DNA of 25,259 bases from CAZEAN01 sp964510225 (lineage in GTDB: Bacteria; Planctomycetota; Planctomycetia; Isosphaerales; Isosphaeraceae). The notes under the pieces were generated by a model. The model worked only from the letters and a program-made list of their open reading frames with translations, made no database searches and was not told the DNA's origin. Shown here piece by piece: positions 1-8,742 of this stretch. How positions within the stretch are numbered: position 1 is the first letter of the stretch; every line of letters starts with the position of its first letter. Both the position numbers and the translations under genes were made by a program. The stretch covers positions 1 to 25,259 of the forward strand of contig CAZEAN010000085.1 in the NCBI GenBank assembly GCA_964510225.1, written 5' to 3'.

Positions 1-11
1 ATTCTTATGGC

Positions 12-1691
12 TTGCATGATCCAAGTCAATCGGCACTCTGGGATGGTCACGCGACCGTACTCTTCTGGTGCTTCCTAGGGTTCGGGATCGCCGTTCGGGT
101 CATCCGTGCGTTGACGGACCGTCCGATCTGGGGCGACGAAGCGATGGTTGCCGTCAACATTCTTGATCGAAGTTTTGCGGGACTCCTGGAACCTCTTGAG
201 TTCTATCAGGTTGCTCCTGTCTTGTTCCTCTGGACGACTCGACTCTCGGTCGTTCTCCTTGGGACTTCGATCTGGGCACTCCGTCTCCTTCCGATTGTCG
301 CCGGGATCCTTGCAGTACCACTCTTCGGTAGGTTGGCCCGTCGCGCTTTTGGAATTGAAGTCGCTGCCTTAGCGATGGCTATCTTCGCAGTCTCCTATTC
401 GCCGATCCGGCATACAGCGGAAATCAAGCCCTACGCATCCGACCTCCTCGCCTCCCTCCTGCTTATTATCCCGGCCGTTGCTTGGATTCGATCTCCCCAT
501 CGGACTCGAACACTCTGGTGCTTAATTCTCGTCGCACCGTGGGCGTTGGCATTTTCGCATACATCGGCGTTTGTGGCAGCAGGAGTCGGCATCGGATTAC
601 TGCCGGCGGTCGTTCAGGAATACCGTAAGCGACCTGGATTCACGGTACTTCGACCTTGGGTGATCTACCTCGTGACGATCACCATGACATTCGGATTCCT
701 GTACTACGTTAGTACCGGTGTGCAATCTGGAGCGGTCCAGGCCGACTACCGGGAGGGATATTGGTCGAGCAATTTCCCACCGCCCATCACTGCGCCGCTT
801 CAACTCCTGACTTGGCTCGTTTCGATGCACACTGGAGCCGCCTTTGGTTATCCAATCGGCGGAGAGCGTGGTGCGAGTCTCGTTTCGACCATACTGGTGA
901 TTGTCGGGATCATCACTCTCTGGAATCGCCGCGATCGGATTCTTCTCGGAGTCTTGTTGGCACCAATCGGGATGACGTTGTTGGCTTCCGCCATGGGTCG
1001 ATATCCTTACGGTGGCTCAGCCCGCACGATGCAACACATTGCGCCAATGATCTGTCTCTTCATGGCCGTCGGTGTAGTGAGGCTGCTTGCGTTGGTGACA
1101 AACCCTCGACGGCTCCGACGGCTCTCCTGGGGCGCTCTTGGATTCCTTGGCTTGATCGGCCTCGGAATTCTAACTGCCGACTTAGTTTATCCCTATCGGA
1201 CCCCGGAGGATCTCCGGAGCCGAGACTTCGCGCGGTGGTTCTGGCCCGAGATCGCACGTGACGCAGAAGTCTGTTGTGTCAAGGCCACGCTCGGAAGCAC
1301 CTTCGAGGGAGAATATTGGAGACTCGGTCGTTGGGAACTCTATCTTGTACATCGCGAACTCTGGCTTCCCCAGAGTTCCAACGTCGGAGAACCTGACTTC
1401 GATCGAGTCACTGCCGACCGTCCACTCCGTTGCGTGATCTTCAACGATTCAACGGAAACGAACCCCCAACTTCGCGACTGGTTGGCTGAGATGGAAACAC
1501 GTTATCAGCTTCGGAGTCGACAAGAGTATCACTTAAATGAAGGACTCGTGGTCTCCGGGATGCCTCGGCACGAACACTATGTCGTCTTTGAATTCGTTCC
1601 GATTGAACGCGATCTTGACTCCCCCGTAGGTCTTGAAGGAACTCTCGTCCAACGCGATTTCAGACTTAAGAAAGGCCGCTCGAATCCATAG
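12..1691 (+). CDS. GT39 (ArnT/PMT-like) membrane glycosyltransferase, 5' end uncertain
   Basis: Polytopic membrane protein of about 559 residues with the layout of glycosyltransferase family 39: a first membrane helix (residues 13-32), then a short outer loop carrying the acidic pair in IWGDEA (D42, E43), where family members have their catalytic Asp, then many hydrophobic helices to about residue 395 and a soluble C-terminal domain. Such enzymes move a sugar from a polyprenyl-phosphate carrier to an acceptor on the outer face of the membrane; the substrate cannot be told. The frame is open back to base 3 with no stop, so the TTG at 12 may be internal and the true start may lie a few codons outside the window. 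The 3' end overlaps the convergent acyltransferase gene by 115 bp. Family assignment is good, exact role unknown. Confidence 0.8.
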   Translation: MHDPSQSALWDGHATVLFWCFLGFGIAVRVIRALTDRPIWGDEAMVAVNILDRSFAGLLEPLEFYQVAPVLFLWTTRLSVVLLGTSIWALRLLPIVAGILAVPLFGRLARRAFGIEVAALAMAIFAVSYSPIRHTAEIKPYASDLLASLLLIIPAVAWIRSPHRTRTLWCLILVAPWALAFSHTSAFVAAGVGIGLLPAVVQEYRKRPGFTVLRPWVIYLVTITMTFGFLYYVSTGVQSGAVQADYREGYWSSNFPPPITAPLQLLTWLVSMHTGAAFGYPIGGERGASLVSTILVIVGIITLWNRRDRILLGVLLAPIGMTLLASAMGRYPYGGSARTMQHIAPMICLFMAVGVVRLLALVTNPRRLRRLSWGALGFLGLIGLGILTADLVYPYRTPEDLRSRDFARWFWPEIARDAEVCCVKATLGSTFEGEYWRLGRWELYLVHRELWLPQSSNVGEPDFDRVTADRPLRCVIFNDSTETNPQLRDWLAEMETRYQLRSRQEYHLNEGLVVSGMPRHEHYVVFEFVPIERDLDSPVGLEGTLVQRDFRLKKGRSNP

Positions 1692-2962
1692 TAAGACAAC
1701 GCTGCCATCGAAACGGTCACCAGTGGGCCGACGAGTGCCCTGAGAAGCGCCTTGTCTGTGAAGTTCGGTAGCTGCTCAAAAATCCATTTTGTTAATTCAA
1801 GCGCGATCATGTGATACACATAAAGTCCGTAACTGATTTTTCCGAGCCAAACAATCGGTCGCCAGGAAAAGAGTCTCCAAAATCGATTGGAGGGTGCGGC
1901 CGCCATGACGATCAACCCGAGTCCCCACGACCAAATCAGGATGTAATTGAGAACCTGTGTCCAAGGCCCACCACGTCCGAGTTTCTCGGTGTATGGTGGT
2001 GCACCAATGACCCCCATCGATAAAAGACCGATCCCGAAAACGAGGACGAGCCAGCTCAGAGCGCTCCGCCAAATCCCCTTGAGCCAGTTCATCTCTCCCT
2101 TGGTGAGGAGCGCAAGCAAGACCCCAGCGAGTAATGTATCGAGGTTGACCAACGTGTGATAGCGATACCAGGTACTCCTCGGATCGACACCAGAACTAAC
2201 CAGATGGTAGCGGGTCACGATTCCGAGAGCCATCAAGCTTAGGACGGCGGGAATCTGCCATCGAGGCCTGATCAGAGCGATCAGGAGTGGCACAAAGAGG
2301 TAGAATTGTTCCTCGACGCAGACACTCCACAACACACTAAGCGCATCAACGCCGATCGGTGGACCGCTACCCATCGACCAATTGCCGAGGAAGAACAAGA
2401 AAGCCGGAAGTTGCCGCTCAATCAAGGCGAGCTGTCCACCAGGCGGATGGGCTAGGCTCGTGAGCGGGAGGATCCCGAAGCCAATGATCACAGCGAGATA
2501 GTAGAGGGGCCAGATCCGGAGGATTCTCCGGACCCAAAAGGCGCGGAGATCGATCATTCCAAATCGCTCTCGCTCTCGGATCAAGAGGCTTCCGATCAGG
2601 AACCCACTGAGGACGAAGAAAAGTTGGACCCCGATCCAACCATTAGTTTTCAACGATTGGGTTAGTAGACCATCGAATCGAAAGGAGATCTCCGGGAGCC
2701 CAACCATCCTGAGGAGAGGGTCGACGAGTAGTGCCAAGGGCAATACTAAATGATCGACCAATCTGTCTAAGAACAAGACATGCTTGTCGTGAAAGAAGAA
2801 GACAAGGGCAAAGGCAAGCGCTCGGAGCCCATCAAGGCCGGGATAGTAAAACCGAGTTGGTGGAGCAGCATTCTGCGTATTGCGTGCGGGACCTTGAGCG
2901 GAACCGACAACTGCTGTCGTCGGGACAGACTCCTGTTGAGTCTCATCACCGTGCGTTTCCAT
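1577..2962 (-). CDS. acyltransferase 3 family membrane protein (OafA/OatA-like)
   Basis: About 461 residues with the acyltransferase-3 pattern. After a 35-residue N-terminal tail comes YPGLDGLRALAF followed by FFFHDKH, holding the conserved His of the first helix. WIGVQLFFVLSGFLIG, FWVRRILRIWPLYYL and WSVCVEEQFYLF follow, with roughly ten membrane helices in all. These enzymes O-acylate sugars of exopolysaccharide, lipopolysaccharide or peptidoglycan. I chose ATG 2962 over the GTG one codon upstream. It is the last gene of a minus-strand run, 70 bp after the esterase gene, so acyl addition and removal may be linked (inference). Its tail after FERPFLSLK is poorly conserved-looking and runs 115 bp into the opposite glycosyltransferase gene. 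Confidence 0.88.
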   Translation of the reverse strand: METHGDETQQESVPTTAVVGSAQGPARNTQNAAPPTRFYYPGLDGLRALAFALVFFFHDKHVLFLDRLVDHLVLPLALLVDPLLRMVGLPEISFRFDGLLTQSLKTNGWIGVQLFFVLSGFLIGSLLIRERERFGMIDLRAFWVRRILRIWPLYYLAVIIGFGILPLTSLAHPPGGQLALIERQLPAFLFFLGNWSMGSGPPIGVDALSVLWSVCVEEQFYLFVPLLIALIRPRWQIPAVLSLMALGIVTRYHLVSSGVDPRSTWYRYHTLVNLDTLLAGVLLALLTKGEMNWLKGIWRSALSWLVLVFGIGLLSMGVIGAPPYTEKLGRGGPWTQVLNYILIWSWGLGLIVMAAAPSNRFWRLFSWRPIVWLGKISYGLYVYHMIALELTKWIFEQLPNFTDKALLRALVGPLVTVSMAALSYYGFERPFLSLKSRWTRVPSRPTGESRSRSIGTNSKTT

Positions 2963-3032
2963 CACCGCGAGACCTTCATGTGATTCGACTTGTCCAGCTC
3001 TGTGAAATCAGGACGCCTGGTTGTGGGATCGA

Positions 3033-3953
3033 TCACTCTGTAAATGCGCTTAGAAGTGCTTTCGCTGCATCGGCAACCGCCATCCGCCCTTTGTCCATGA
3101 CATGCCCGAGGTGGAAGAACCCATGAATCTGGCCGTCGACCCGGAGTAGTTGGCAATCGACTTCTGCTCGCTGAAGCATGACCGCTAATTGCTCACCGTC
3201 GTCTCGGAGTGGGTCACATTCGGCGGTGATGATCAGCGTCTTAGGGAGACCTCGGAGATCACCCCGGAGTGGTGAAGCATACGGTAAGGCACCCTTGGCG
3301 GGATCTTGGAGGTAATGGTTCCAATAATACTCCATTGCACTCCGAGTGAGCCCGAACCCTTCGGCAAACTCATGGTAGGAGGAAGTATCAAAATTATAAT
3401 GAGTGACAGGATAGACCAGTAATTGAAATCCTGGGATGGTGGTTCGTTGATCTCTCGCGATCATCGAGACCACGAGAGCGAGATTCCCGCCGGCACTATC
3501 GCCTCCAACGGCGACTTTGGCCGGGTTGATCTTCAATAGATCCGACTCACGGAGGACCCAATCGAAGGCTTCGCAGGCGTCTTCGACGCCGTCGGGAAAG
3601 GGGTGTTCCGGCGCAAGTCGATAGTCAACCGAGATCACGACGAAACCGGTTTCATTCGCCAACCGGCGACAGGTCGGGTCGACATTTTCGAGGTCACCGA
3701 GTACCCAGCCGCCACCATGATAGAATACCAATGCGGGCCTCACTCGGTCATCAGTTGCTGGCCAGTAGATGCGGATCGGTACTCCCGAATCAATTGTTCG
3801 ATTCTCCAGTCGACCGACCTCTTCGCGAGGGATCTCCAGGGCTCGGGTTCGCATCAGCGCACGTGCTTCGGCAATCGGGAGCTGATCATAGCCTCGAAAG
3901 CCGGTGATCGCCTGAAGATCGAGCAACGCGCGGGCCTGTGGGTCAAGCGTCAT
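3033..3953 (-). CDS. alpha/beta hydrolase, hormone-sensitive-lipase (family IV) esterase
   Basis: A 306-residue cytoplasmic-looking hydrolase with no signal peptide. The oxyanion motif HGGG is at residues 79-82 and the nucleophile elbow GDSAGG holds S153. The remaining triad members are D247 (ECDPLRDDG) and H277 (IHGFFH). This is the HSL/family IV set typical of short-chain carboxylesterases. The N-terminus MTLDPQARALLDL is the common family start. ATG 3953 is preferred to the TTG at 3965 because GAGG (3960-3963 on the complement) sits 6 bases before it. It lies 26 bp downstream of the dehydrogenase gene and 70 bp upstream of the acyltransferase gene on the same strand, so co-transcription is likely. 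Substrate unknown. Confidence 0.9.
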   Translation of the reverse strand: MTLDPQARALLDLQAITGFRGYDQLPIAEARALMRTRALEIPREEVGRLENRTIDSGVPIRIYWPATDDRVRPALVFYHGGGWVLGDLENVDPTCRRLANETGFVVISVDYRLAPEHPFPDGVEDACEAFDWVLRESDLLKINPAKVAVGGDSAGGNLALVVSMIARDQRTTIPGFQLLVYPVTHYNFDTSSYHEFAEGFGLTRSAMEYYWNHYLQDPAKGALPYASPLRGDLRGLPKTLIITAECDPLRDDGEQLAVMLQRAEVDCQLLRVDGQIHGFFHLGHVMDKGRMAVADAAKALLSAFTE

Positions 3954-3979
3954 CAGTAACCTCAAACTAGATCGAGACG

Positions 3980-5671
3980 TTATTTTGAAGTGTCAATGCC
4001 ACCAACGTAACGAATCTTGTGGAGGGCCCCGGTAGACGGTTCGAAGCGGTTGTCACGGACCCAAGCGTCTCGGGTCAAGATGTAGATTGATCCATTGGGG
4101 CTGAAGCCGAGGTCAACGGGTCGAGAAAGTCCGAGCGCGAACGTCTCAGCAGGAATTGGTCGATCCTCGTCTTCTGGATCGAGAAACCGTGTCCAACCCC
4201 TGATGTAATCATTGAAGAAATACTTGCCCCGATAAGGTTCTGGAAACCCACCTTCGACTGCTGAAGTCGGACAGAATGCCGCCCCCGCCGCCGAGTTATG
4301 CGGATACCAATGAACGGGATCAACAAGCTTTGCGTCATCTGACGGCCCTTCGACCATCGGCCAACCGTAGTTCCCTCCAGCAACCCCTGGATTCACTTCT
4401 TCAAACCGATTGGCGCCGATGTCATTGATCAACATCAACCCGGTCTCTTCCTGAAATGCAAAGGTGAACGGGTTTCGAAGACCAATCGCCCAGATCGATT
4501 GATATTTCCCTTGGGTACGATTGATGAATGGGTTGTCGGAAGGGATGGAGCCGTCGGGAGCGATCCGGAGTATTTTCCCTAGAATGGAATCAAGTCGCTG
4601 GGACTCTTGCGCATCGGTTTGCTCGCCGATACCGATGTAGAGCATTCCATCAGGACCGAAATGGATCCCACCTCCCTGATGACCGGCAGGGACGTGACCA
4701 TTCGATTTCGATTGGTCATCACCTTTGAAAAGAATTCTCTCTGAGCCAGGAATAGCTCGGTCGCCTTCGAGTGTGAACCGGCTAATCCGGTGATGTGTAA
4801 ACGGCTCACGGGCGACATAAACGATGTAGATGTAACCGTTTCTAGCAAACTCGGGATCAGCAGTAACCCCGATGAGGCCACGCTCCCAGTAGTCGTCGAC
4901 GTCGACTTCGAGGACTGGTTCGACCGCGAGTCGATCGTCTCTCACGAGACGGAGCGCCCCTTGTTGTTCACAAATCAGGACCCGGCCGTCGGGGAGATTT
5001 GCGAGTGCAACGGCCCCGGTGATTCCCTCGGCAACGACGGTTCTCTGGAACCCAGGGGGCATCGAGGTCGGTCCTCGGACCCCGCTCCCGGGGGTCGGCT
5101 GCTTCGTCGATCGGAGTGATTCGAGGTAGGCGATGAGATCGGAAAACTCGTTGAGGGTGAGTTGAGCTGCGAGGTCATTAGGCATGAATGATCCCTCGGC
5201 AACGCGGCGCTCCTCGATCTCATCAAGTGGAATGAGTAGTTCTTCTGCTTGGTCGTTGACGAGAACCAGTGAGCCCTTACGTTCCCCTTGAGCGAGGCCA
5301 GTCTTCACGAGCCCGTCTCGTGTCGCCACAATCGTCGGTCGGTAGCCCTCAACCAATTGGCGTTCGGGAATTAGGATTGATTCGATCAGGTGTGAGCGTC
5401 CAAGCTTCGCACCGACGTCGGAGAGCTCGGGGCCAATTGTCCCGCCTTTCCCTCGGACTGCGTGACAGAGACCGCAGTTCCCTTTGCGTTGATCGAAGAA
5501 GAGCAGACGACCACGATCGGACGATCCCGCGTTGGCCATCGCGTATTGTTCATAAAGGGCGGCATTGAACTCGTCGGATTGAGTGGCCTCGACATCGGCC
5601 CTCACGTTACTTCCGATGACGGCCATAGCCCAGAGTCCTACGCATTGGATTAGTACGGATCTGGCAGTCAC
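3980..5671 (-). CDS. secreted cytochrome c - glucose/sorbosone dehydrogenase (GSDH propeller) fusion
   Basis: From the GTG at 5671 the protein has 563 residues: a signal peptide (1-25, cleavage near NVRA), a haem c domain with CGLCH at 66-70 and a likely Met ligand M163 in SFMPND, then a soluble PQQ-type GSDH beta-propeller from about 205 to the end. Propeller landmarks include GHQGGGIHFGPDG, IWAIGLRNPF and GGNYGWP. It should oxidise a sugar or similar alcohol/aldehyde in the periplasm and pass electrons to its own haem. The frame stays open to ATG 5833, but the extra 54 residues are not signal-like, whereas GTG 5671 has GGGGG about 6 bases upstream and gives a standard signal peptide. First gene of a run with the esterase and acyltransferase genes. 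The haem domain resembles the planctomycete-expanded putative haem-binding domain; substrate unknown. Confidence 0.88.
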   Translation of the reverse strand: MTARSVLIQCVGLWAMAVIGSNVRADVEATQSDEFNAALYEQYAMANAGSSDRGRLLFFDQRKGNCGLCHAVRGKGGTIGPELSDVGAKLGRSHLIESILIPERQLVEGYRPTIVATRDGLVKTGLAQGERKGSLVLVNDQAEELLIPLDEIEERRVAEGSFMPNDLAAQLTLNEFSDLIAYLESLRSTKQPTPGSGVRGPTSMPPGFQRTVVAEGITGAVALANLPDGRVLICEQQGALRLVRDDRLAVEPVLEVDVDDYWERGLIGVTADPEFARNGYIYIVYVAREPFTHHRISRFTLEGDRAIPGSERILFKGDDQSKSNGHVPAGHQGGGIHFGPDGMLYIGIGEQTDAQESQRLDSILGKILRIAPDGSIPSDNPFINRTQGKYQSIWAIGLRNPFTFAFQEETGLMLINDIGANRFEEVNPGVAGGNYGWPMVEGPSDDAKLVDPVHWYPHNSAAGAAFCPTSAVEGGFPEPYRGKYFFNDYIRGWTRFLDPEDEDRPIPAETFALGLSRPVDLGFSPNGSIYILTRDAWVRDNRFEPSTGALHKIRYVGGIDTSK

Positions 5672-6053
5672 ATCAACCCCCGAAGTTCTCAGAAGTCCTT
5701 GATTGATTTCAGCGTGCTGGGCATCCGACGAGCCGACCGGCTGTTGCCACGACATTCGGTGGCTTTGGTTGAGATTTTTTAGATGATTCAGATTACCAAG
5801 AGAGGTTTCGTCGAGGAATCCGGTGGCCAACATCGAGGCCCGAAACTCGGGAAGGTGGCACCTCTATCGTCAAAACGCTATCTTGGATTTATCCACACCA
5901 AACGATACCGGACCATACGCGCGGTCTTCGATTCTGATCGTACGGAGTGCCGGTTCCCAACCGAATTCAACGCATTGCCTGCGAGATCTGCTGGTATCGT
6001 GGCCGTAGTAATTGACCTACTTTCTCCTCACTTCTCTATGATCGTCGCGCATC

Positions 6054-6073
6054 GAGACGCGATTGGACGTCTC
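6054..6073 (+). promoter_or_regulatory. leader hairpin 1 of hppA
   Basis: Perfect 6-bp inverted repeat GAGACG (6054-6059) and CGTCTC (6068-6073) around an 8-base loop, 62 bases before the hppA start codon. No T-run follows, so it is not a standard terminator. A function in the leader is inference. Confidence 0.4.
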
Positions 6074-6100
6074 AGAAGCGACGGAGTCAGCCAACCATCT

Positions 6101-6118
6101 GAGGCGTTCGGACGCCTC
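6101..6118 (+). promoter_or_regulatory. leader hairpin 2 of hppA, next to the ribosome binding site
   Basis: Perfect 7-bp inverted repeat GAGGCGT (6101-6107) and ACGCCTC (6112-6118) closed by a 4-base TCGG loop. It ends 3 bases before the GAGG ribosome binding site (6122-6125). The CCTC of its 3' arm (6115-6118) is complementary to that GAGG, so an alternative pairing could mask the site. The structure is seen; regulation is inferred. Confidence 0.45.
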
Positions 6119-6135
6119 GTCGAGGACCCCGATTG

Positions 6136-8691
6136 ATGAATTCGTTCCTACACTCCTGGTACTTCCTCTTCGGACAAGCAGACGCCGGAGTGAATAACGA
6201 GGCAGCAGCGGCAACAGTTGGTATTCCTTTCCTATGGTGGTTGGCGCCGCTTAGTGCGATCGCTGCGCTCGTTGCCGCCTTTGTTTTTTACCGACAAATG
6301 CTCTCTGCTTCCGAAGGTGATAACCGGATGAAGCAGATCGCCGGCTATGTCCGTGAGGGAGCGTTTGCCTACCTGAAGCGTCAATATGTGGTCGTCGGGC
6401 TGACGTTTCTTGTCTTAACCTTCCTTCTTGTCATTCAGTCGTTCGTGTTGAAGCAGCAGCACCGGTTGGTACCGATCGCCTTTTTGACGGGTGGCTTCTT
6501 TAGTGGGCTCAGCGGATTCATTGGGATGAATACGGCAACCTTGGCATCGAGCCGGACAGCTCAAGGAGCCAAGGAGTCGTTGAATCGAGGGTTGCAGGTT
6601 GCCTTTCGTGCTGGAGCCGTGATGGGGCTGACAGTGGTCGGCCTGGGGTTGATCTATATCTGTACCTGGTTCTGGCTCCTCTTTTGGCTCTTGCCGCGTA
6701 CGGTCGACGGTTTCAACATGTCGCTTGAAGAAATCACGGTCGTGATGTTGACGTTCGGGATGGGGGCGTCGACCCAGGCACTCTTCGCGAGAGTCGGGGG
6801 CGGGATCTTTACCAAGGCGGCTGATGTTGGTGCCGATTTGGTCGGCAAAGTCGAGGCCGGGATCCCTGAGGATGATCCTCGGAATCCCGCCACGATCGCT
6901 GACAATGTAGGAGACAATGTCGGTGATGTCGCAGGGATGGGTGCGGATCTTTACGAGAGCTACTGTGGTTCAATCCTGGCGACGATCGCACTGAGTGCCG
7001 CGGCGGCCCTCGGGATCGTCCGGATGGGTGGGACGGAAGATCTCCTTGGAACCGAGATGCAGTTAGTTGCGGCACCAATGATACTCGCAGGTCTCGGGAT
7101 CTTACTCTCGATCGGAAGCATTTACCTTGTGAAGATTGAGGATGGAGCCTCTCAGCACAACCTTCTCTGGGCGCTCCGGAAAGGGATCTATGCGGCAAGT
7201 GGCGGGATGGCGATCGTAGCCCTCCTCGTCTGTCTATTGGTGCTCCCGGGGCCAATTCGGTTCGGGGTGTTCGGCGCGATCATCGTAGGGCTCCTAGTAG
7301 GCGTTCTCATCGACCGCTTTACCGAATACTACACAGCCGCCGAATCAAAACCGACGCAGTGGATTGCTGAACAGTGCAACACTGGACCCGCGACGACGAT
7401 CATCGCGGGTGTTGCTCAAGGGATGCTCAGCACTTGGGCATCGATTGCGGTGATTGGAGTCGGGACAGTCTTGGCCTACTATTTTTCGGGTGGCTTAAGC
7501 AATCCCGCACTCGGTCTCTACGGGGTTGGATTCGCCGCAGTTGGAATGCTCGCGACACTCGGCATTACACTCGCCACCGACGCATATGGTCCGATCGCGG
7601 ACAATGCCGGCGGCAACGCAGAGATGACCGAGCAACCTCCGGAAGTCCGAGAGCGAACCGACGCCCTCGACGCACTCGGCAACACCACTGCCGCGACCGG
7701 GAAAGGGTTTGCAATCGGATCGGCAGCCTTGACCGCACTGGCGTTGCTCGCTGCATTTGTCGAGGAAGTCCGCGTCAGTATCGAGCGTGAGGGAGTTGCT
7801 TATGTTGAGCAACTCTCTGATGAGGAGCGAGCCGATAGCTTGGGCAAAATTCTGCCGATCTCAGGATCAGGCAAGTACGTTGAGGTCGCCGCGGCTCCGG
7901 ATGAAGAAACCGGCTTTTATCCAACCTTCATTGAGGCTGCCGGGGGTAAACTCTGCGTCTTCGACGACGGTACTGTTTCGGCTGCAGAAGATGATCAGAT
8001 CGTCTCTTTCTACCGTGATCGCGAAGCTGCGGTAGAGCTTGTGAGTCTCGTCCCGACATCGGAAGCGACCCTCCCTCAGTTTACCGAGCATTACAATGTC
8101 AATCTGATGAATCCGAAACTTCTGGTTGGGATCTTCCTAGGTGTCTTGATGGTATTTGTGTTCTGTGGGTTGACGATGAAAGCCGTTGGACGTGCTGCGA
8201 GCCGGATGGTCGAGGAAGTCCGTCGACAGTTCAGGGAGCTTAACCTTCTGACCGATCCGGACGCGAAGGCGGATTACGCGACCTGCGTCTCAATCGCGAC
8301 CGGGAGTGCCCAGAAAGAGATGGTGGTTCCAGCACTCTTGGCGGTTGGGGCTCCGGTGGTCGTTGGACTCTTGCTGAATGTGAGCGGCCTGATGGGACTC
8401 TTAGCAGGTGCTCTTACATCCGGCTTTGCACTAGCGATCTTCATGGCGAACGCGGGCGGCTCTTGGGATAACGCTAAAAAGTACATTGAAGCCGGTCATC
8501 ATGGTGGTAAAGGGTCCGAAGCGCACAAGGCTGCGGTCGTCGGCGATACCGTTGGCGATCCGTTTAAGGACACTTCGGGACCGAGCCTGAACATCTTGAT
8601 TAAGCTGATGAGTATGGTTGCCGTTGTTTTCGCCGGTGCGATTGTAAAATATGGTGCTCAAATCGGCGAATTCCTTGGAATCGGGGGGTAA
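6136..8691 (+). CDS. hppA: K+-dependent membrane-bound pyrophosphatase (H+ or Na+ pump) with a periplasmic insertion
   Basis: Couples hydrolysis of cytoplasmic pyrophosphate to outward pumping of H+ or Na+. The signature DVGADLVGKVEAG, DDPRNPATIADNVGDNVGD and MGADLYESY lies near residues 229-280; C-terminal NAGGSWDNAKKYIE and VGDPFKDTSGPS complete the active site. A519 and G522 in GNTTAATGKG are the residues that mark the K+-dependent subfamily; the Glu in DLYESY sits where Na+-pumping and some H+-pumping members have their gate, so the ion is unsettled. At 851 residues it is 130-160 longer than usual, mainly because about 110 residues (542-655) are inserted between the helix after GNTT and LMNPKLLVG, a loop that should face the periplasm. 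Start is ATG 6136 with GAGG upstream, not the TTG at 6133. yjbQ follows after 51 bp. Confidence 0.95.
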   Translation: MNSFLHSWYFLFGQADAGVNNEAAAATVGIPFLWWLAPLSAIAALVAAFVFYRQMLSASEGDNRMKQIAGYVREGAFAYLKRQYVVVGLTFLVLTFLLVIQSFVLKQQHRLVPIAFLTGGFFSGLSGFIGMNTATLASSRTAQGAKESLNRGLQVAFRAGAVMGLTVVGLGLIYICTWFWLLFWLLPRTVDGFNMSLEEITVVMLTFGMGASTQALFARVGGGIFTKAADVGADLVGKVEAGIPEDDPRNPATIADNVGDNVGDVAGMGADLYESYCGSILATIALSAAAALGIVRMGGTEDLLGTEMQLVAAPMILAGLGILLSIGSIYLVKIEDGASQHNLLWALRKGIYAASGGMAIVALLVCLLVLPGPIRFGVFGAIIVGLLVGVLIDRFTEYYTAAESKPTQWIAEQCNTGPATTIIAGVAQGMLSTWASIAVIGVGTVLAYYFSGGLSNPALGLYGVGFAAVGMLATLGITLATDAYGPIADNAGGNAEMTEQPPEVRERTDALDALGNTTAATGKGFAIGSAALTALALLAAFVEEVRVSIEREGVAYVEQLSDEERADSLGKILPISGSGKYVEVAAAPDEETGFYPTFIEAAGGKLCVFDDGTVSAAEDDQIVSFYRDREAAVELVSLVPTSEATLPQFTEHYNVNLMNPKLLVGIFLGVLMVFVFCGLTMKAVGRAASRMVEEVRRQFRELNLLTDPDAKADYATCVSIATGSAQKEMVVPALLAVGAPVVVGLLLNVSGLMGLLAGALTSGFALAIFMANAGGSWDNAKKYIEAGHHGGKGSEAHKAAVVGDTVGDPFKDTSGPSLNILIKLMSMVAVVFAGAIVKYGAQIGEFLGIGG

Positions 8692-8742
8692 ACTCCCCAA
8701 CTTCGGCAGCTTGAGACCCAACTTCTTGATCGAGATCACATC

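Larger units (their letters stand above)
5672..6135. promoter_or_regulatory. divergent intergenic region between the dehydrogenase run and hppA
   Basis: 464 bases without a credible gene separate two divergent genes, so both promoters should lie here. The open frames inside lack family resemblance. An extended N-terminus of the dehydrogenase (up to 5833) would use part of it if the upstream ATG were used. Two hairpins sit in the half nearest hppA. I could not assign -35/-10 boxes with confidence. Confidence 0.5.

Noticed and set aside
761..1261. 166-codon frame inside the glycosyltransferase gene
   Set aside because: Shadow of the real gene in another frame; Arg/Ser/His-rich composition without family motifs.
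6809..7255. 148-codon antisense frame inside hppA
   Set aside because: Composition is that of an antisense shadow, and hppA is certain over the same bases.
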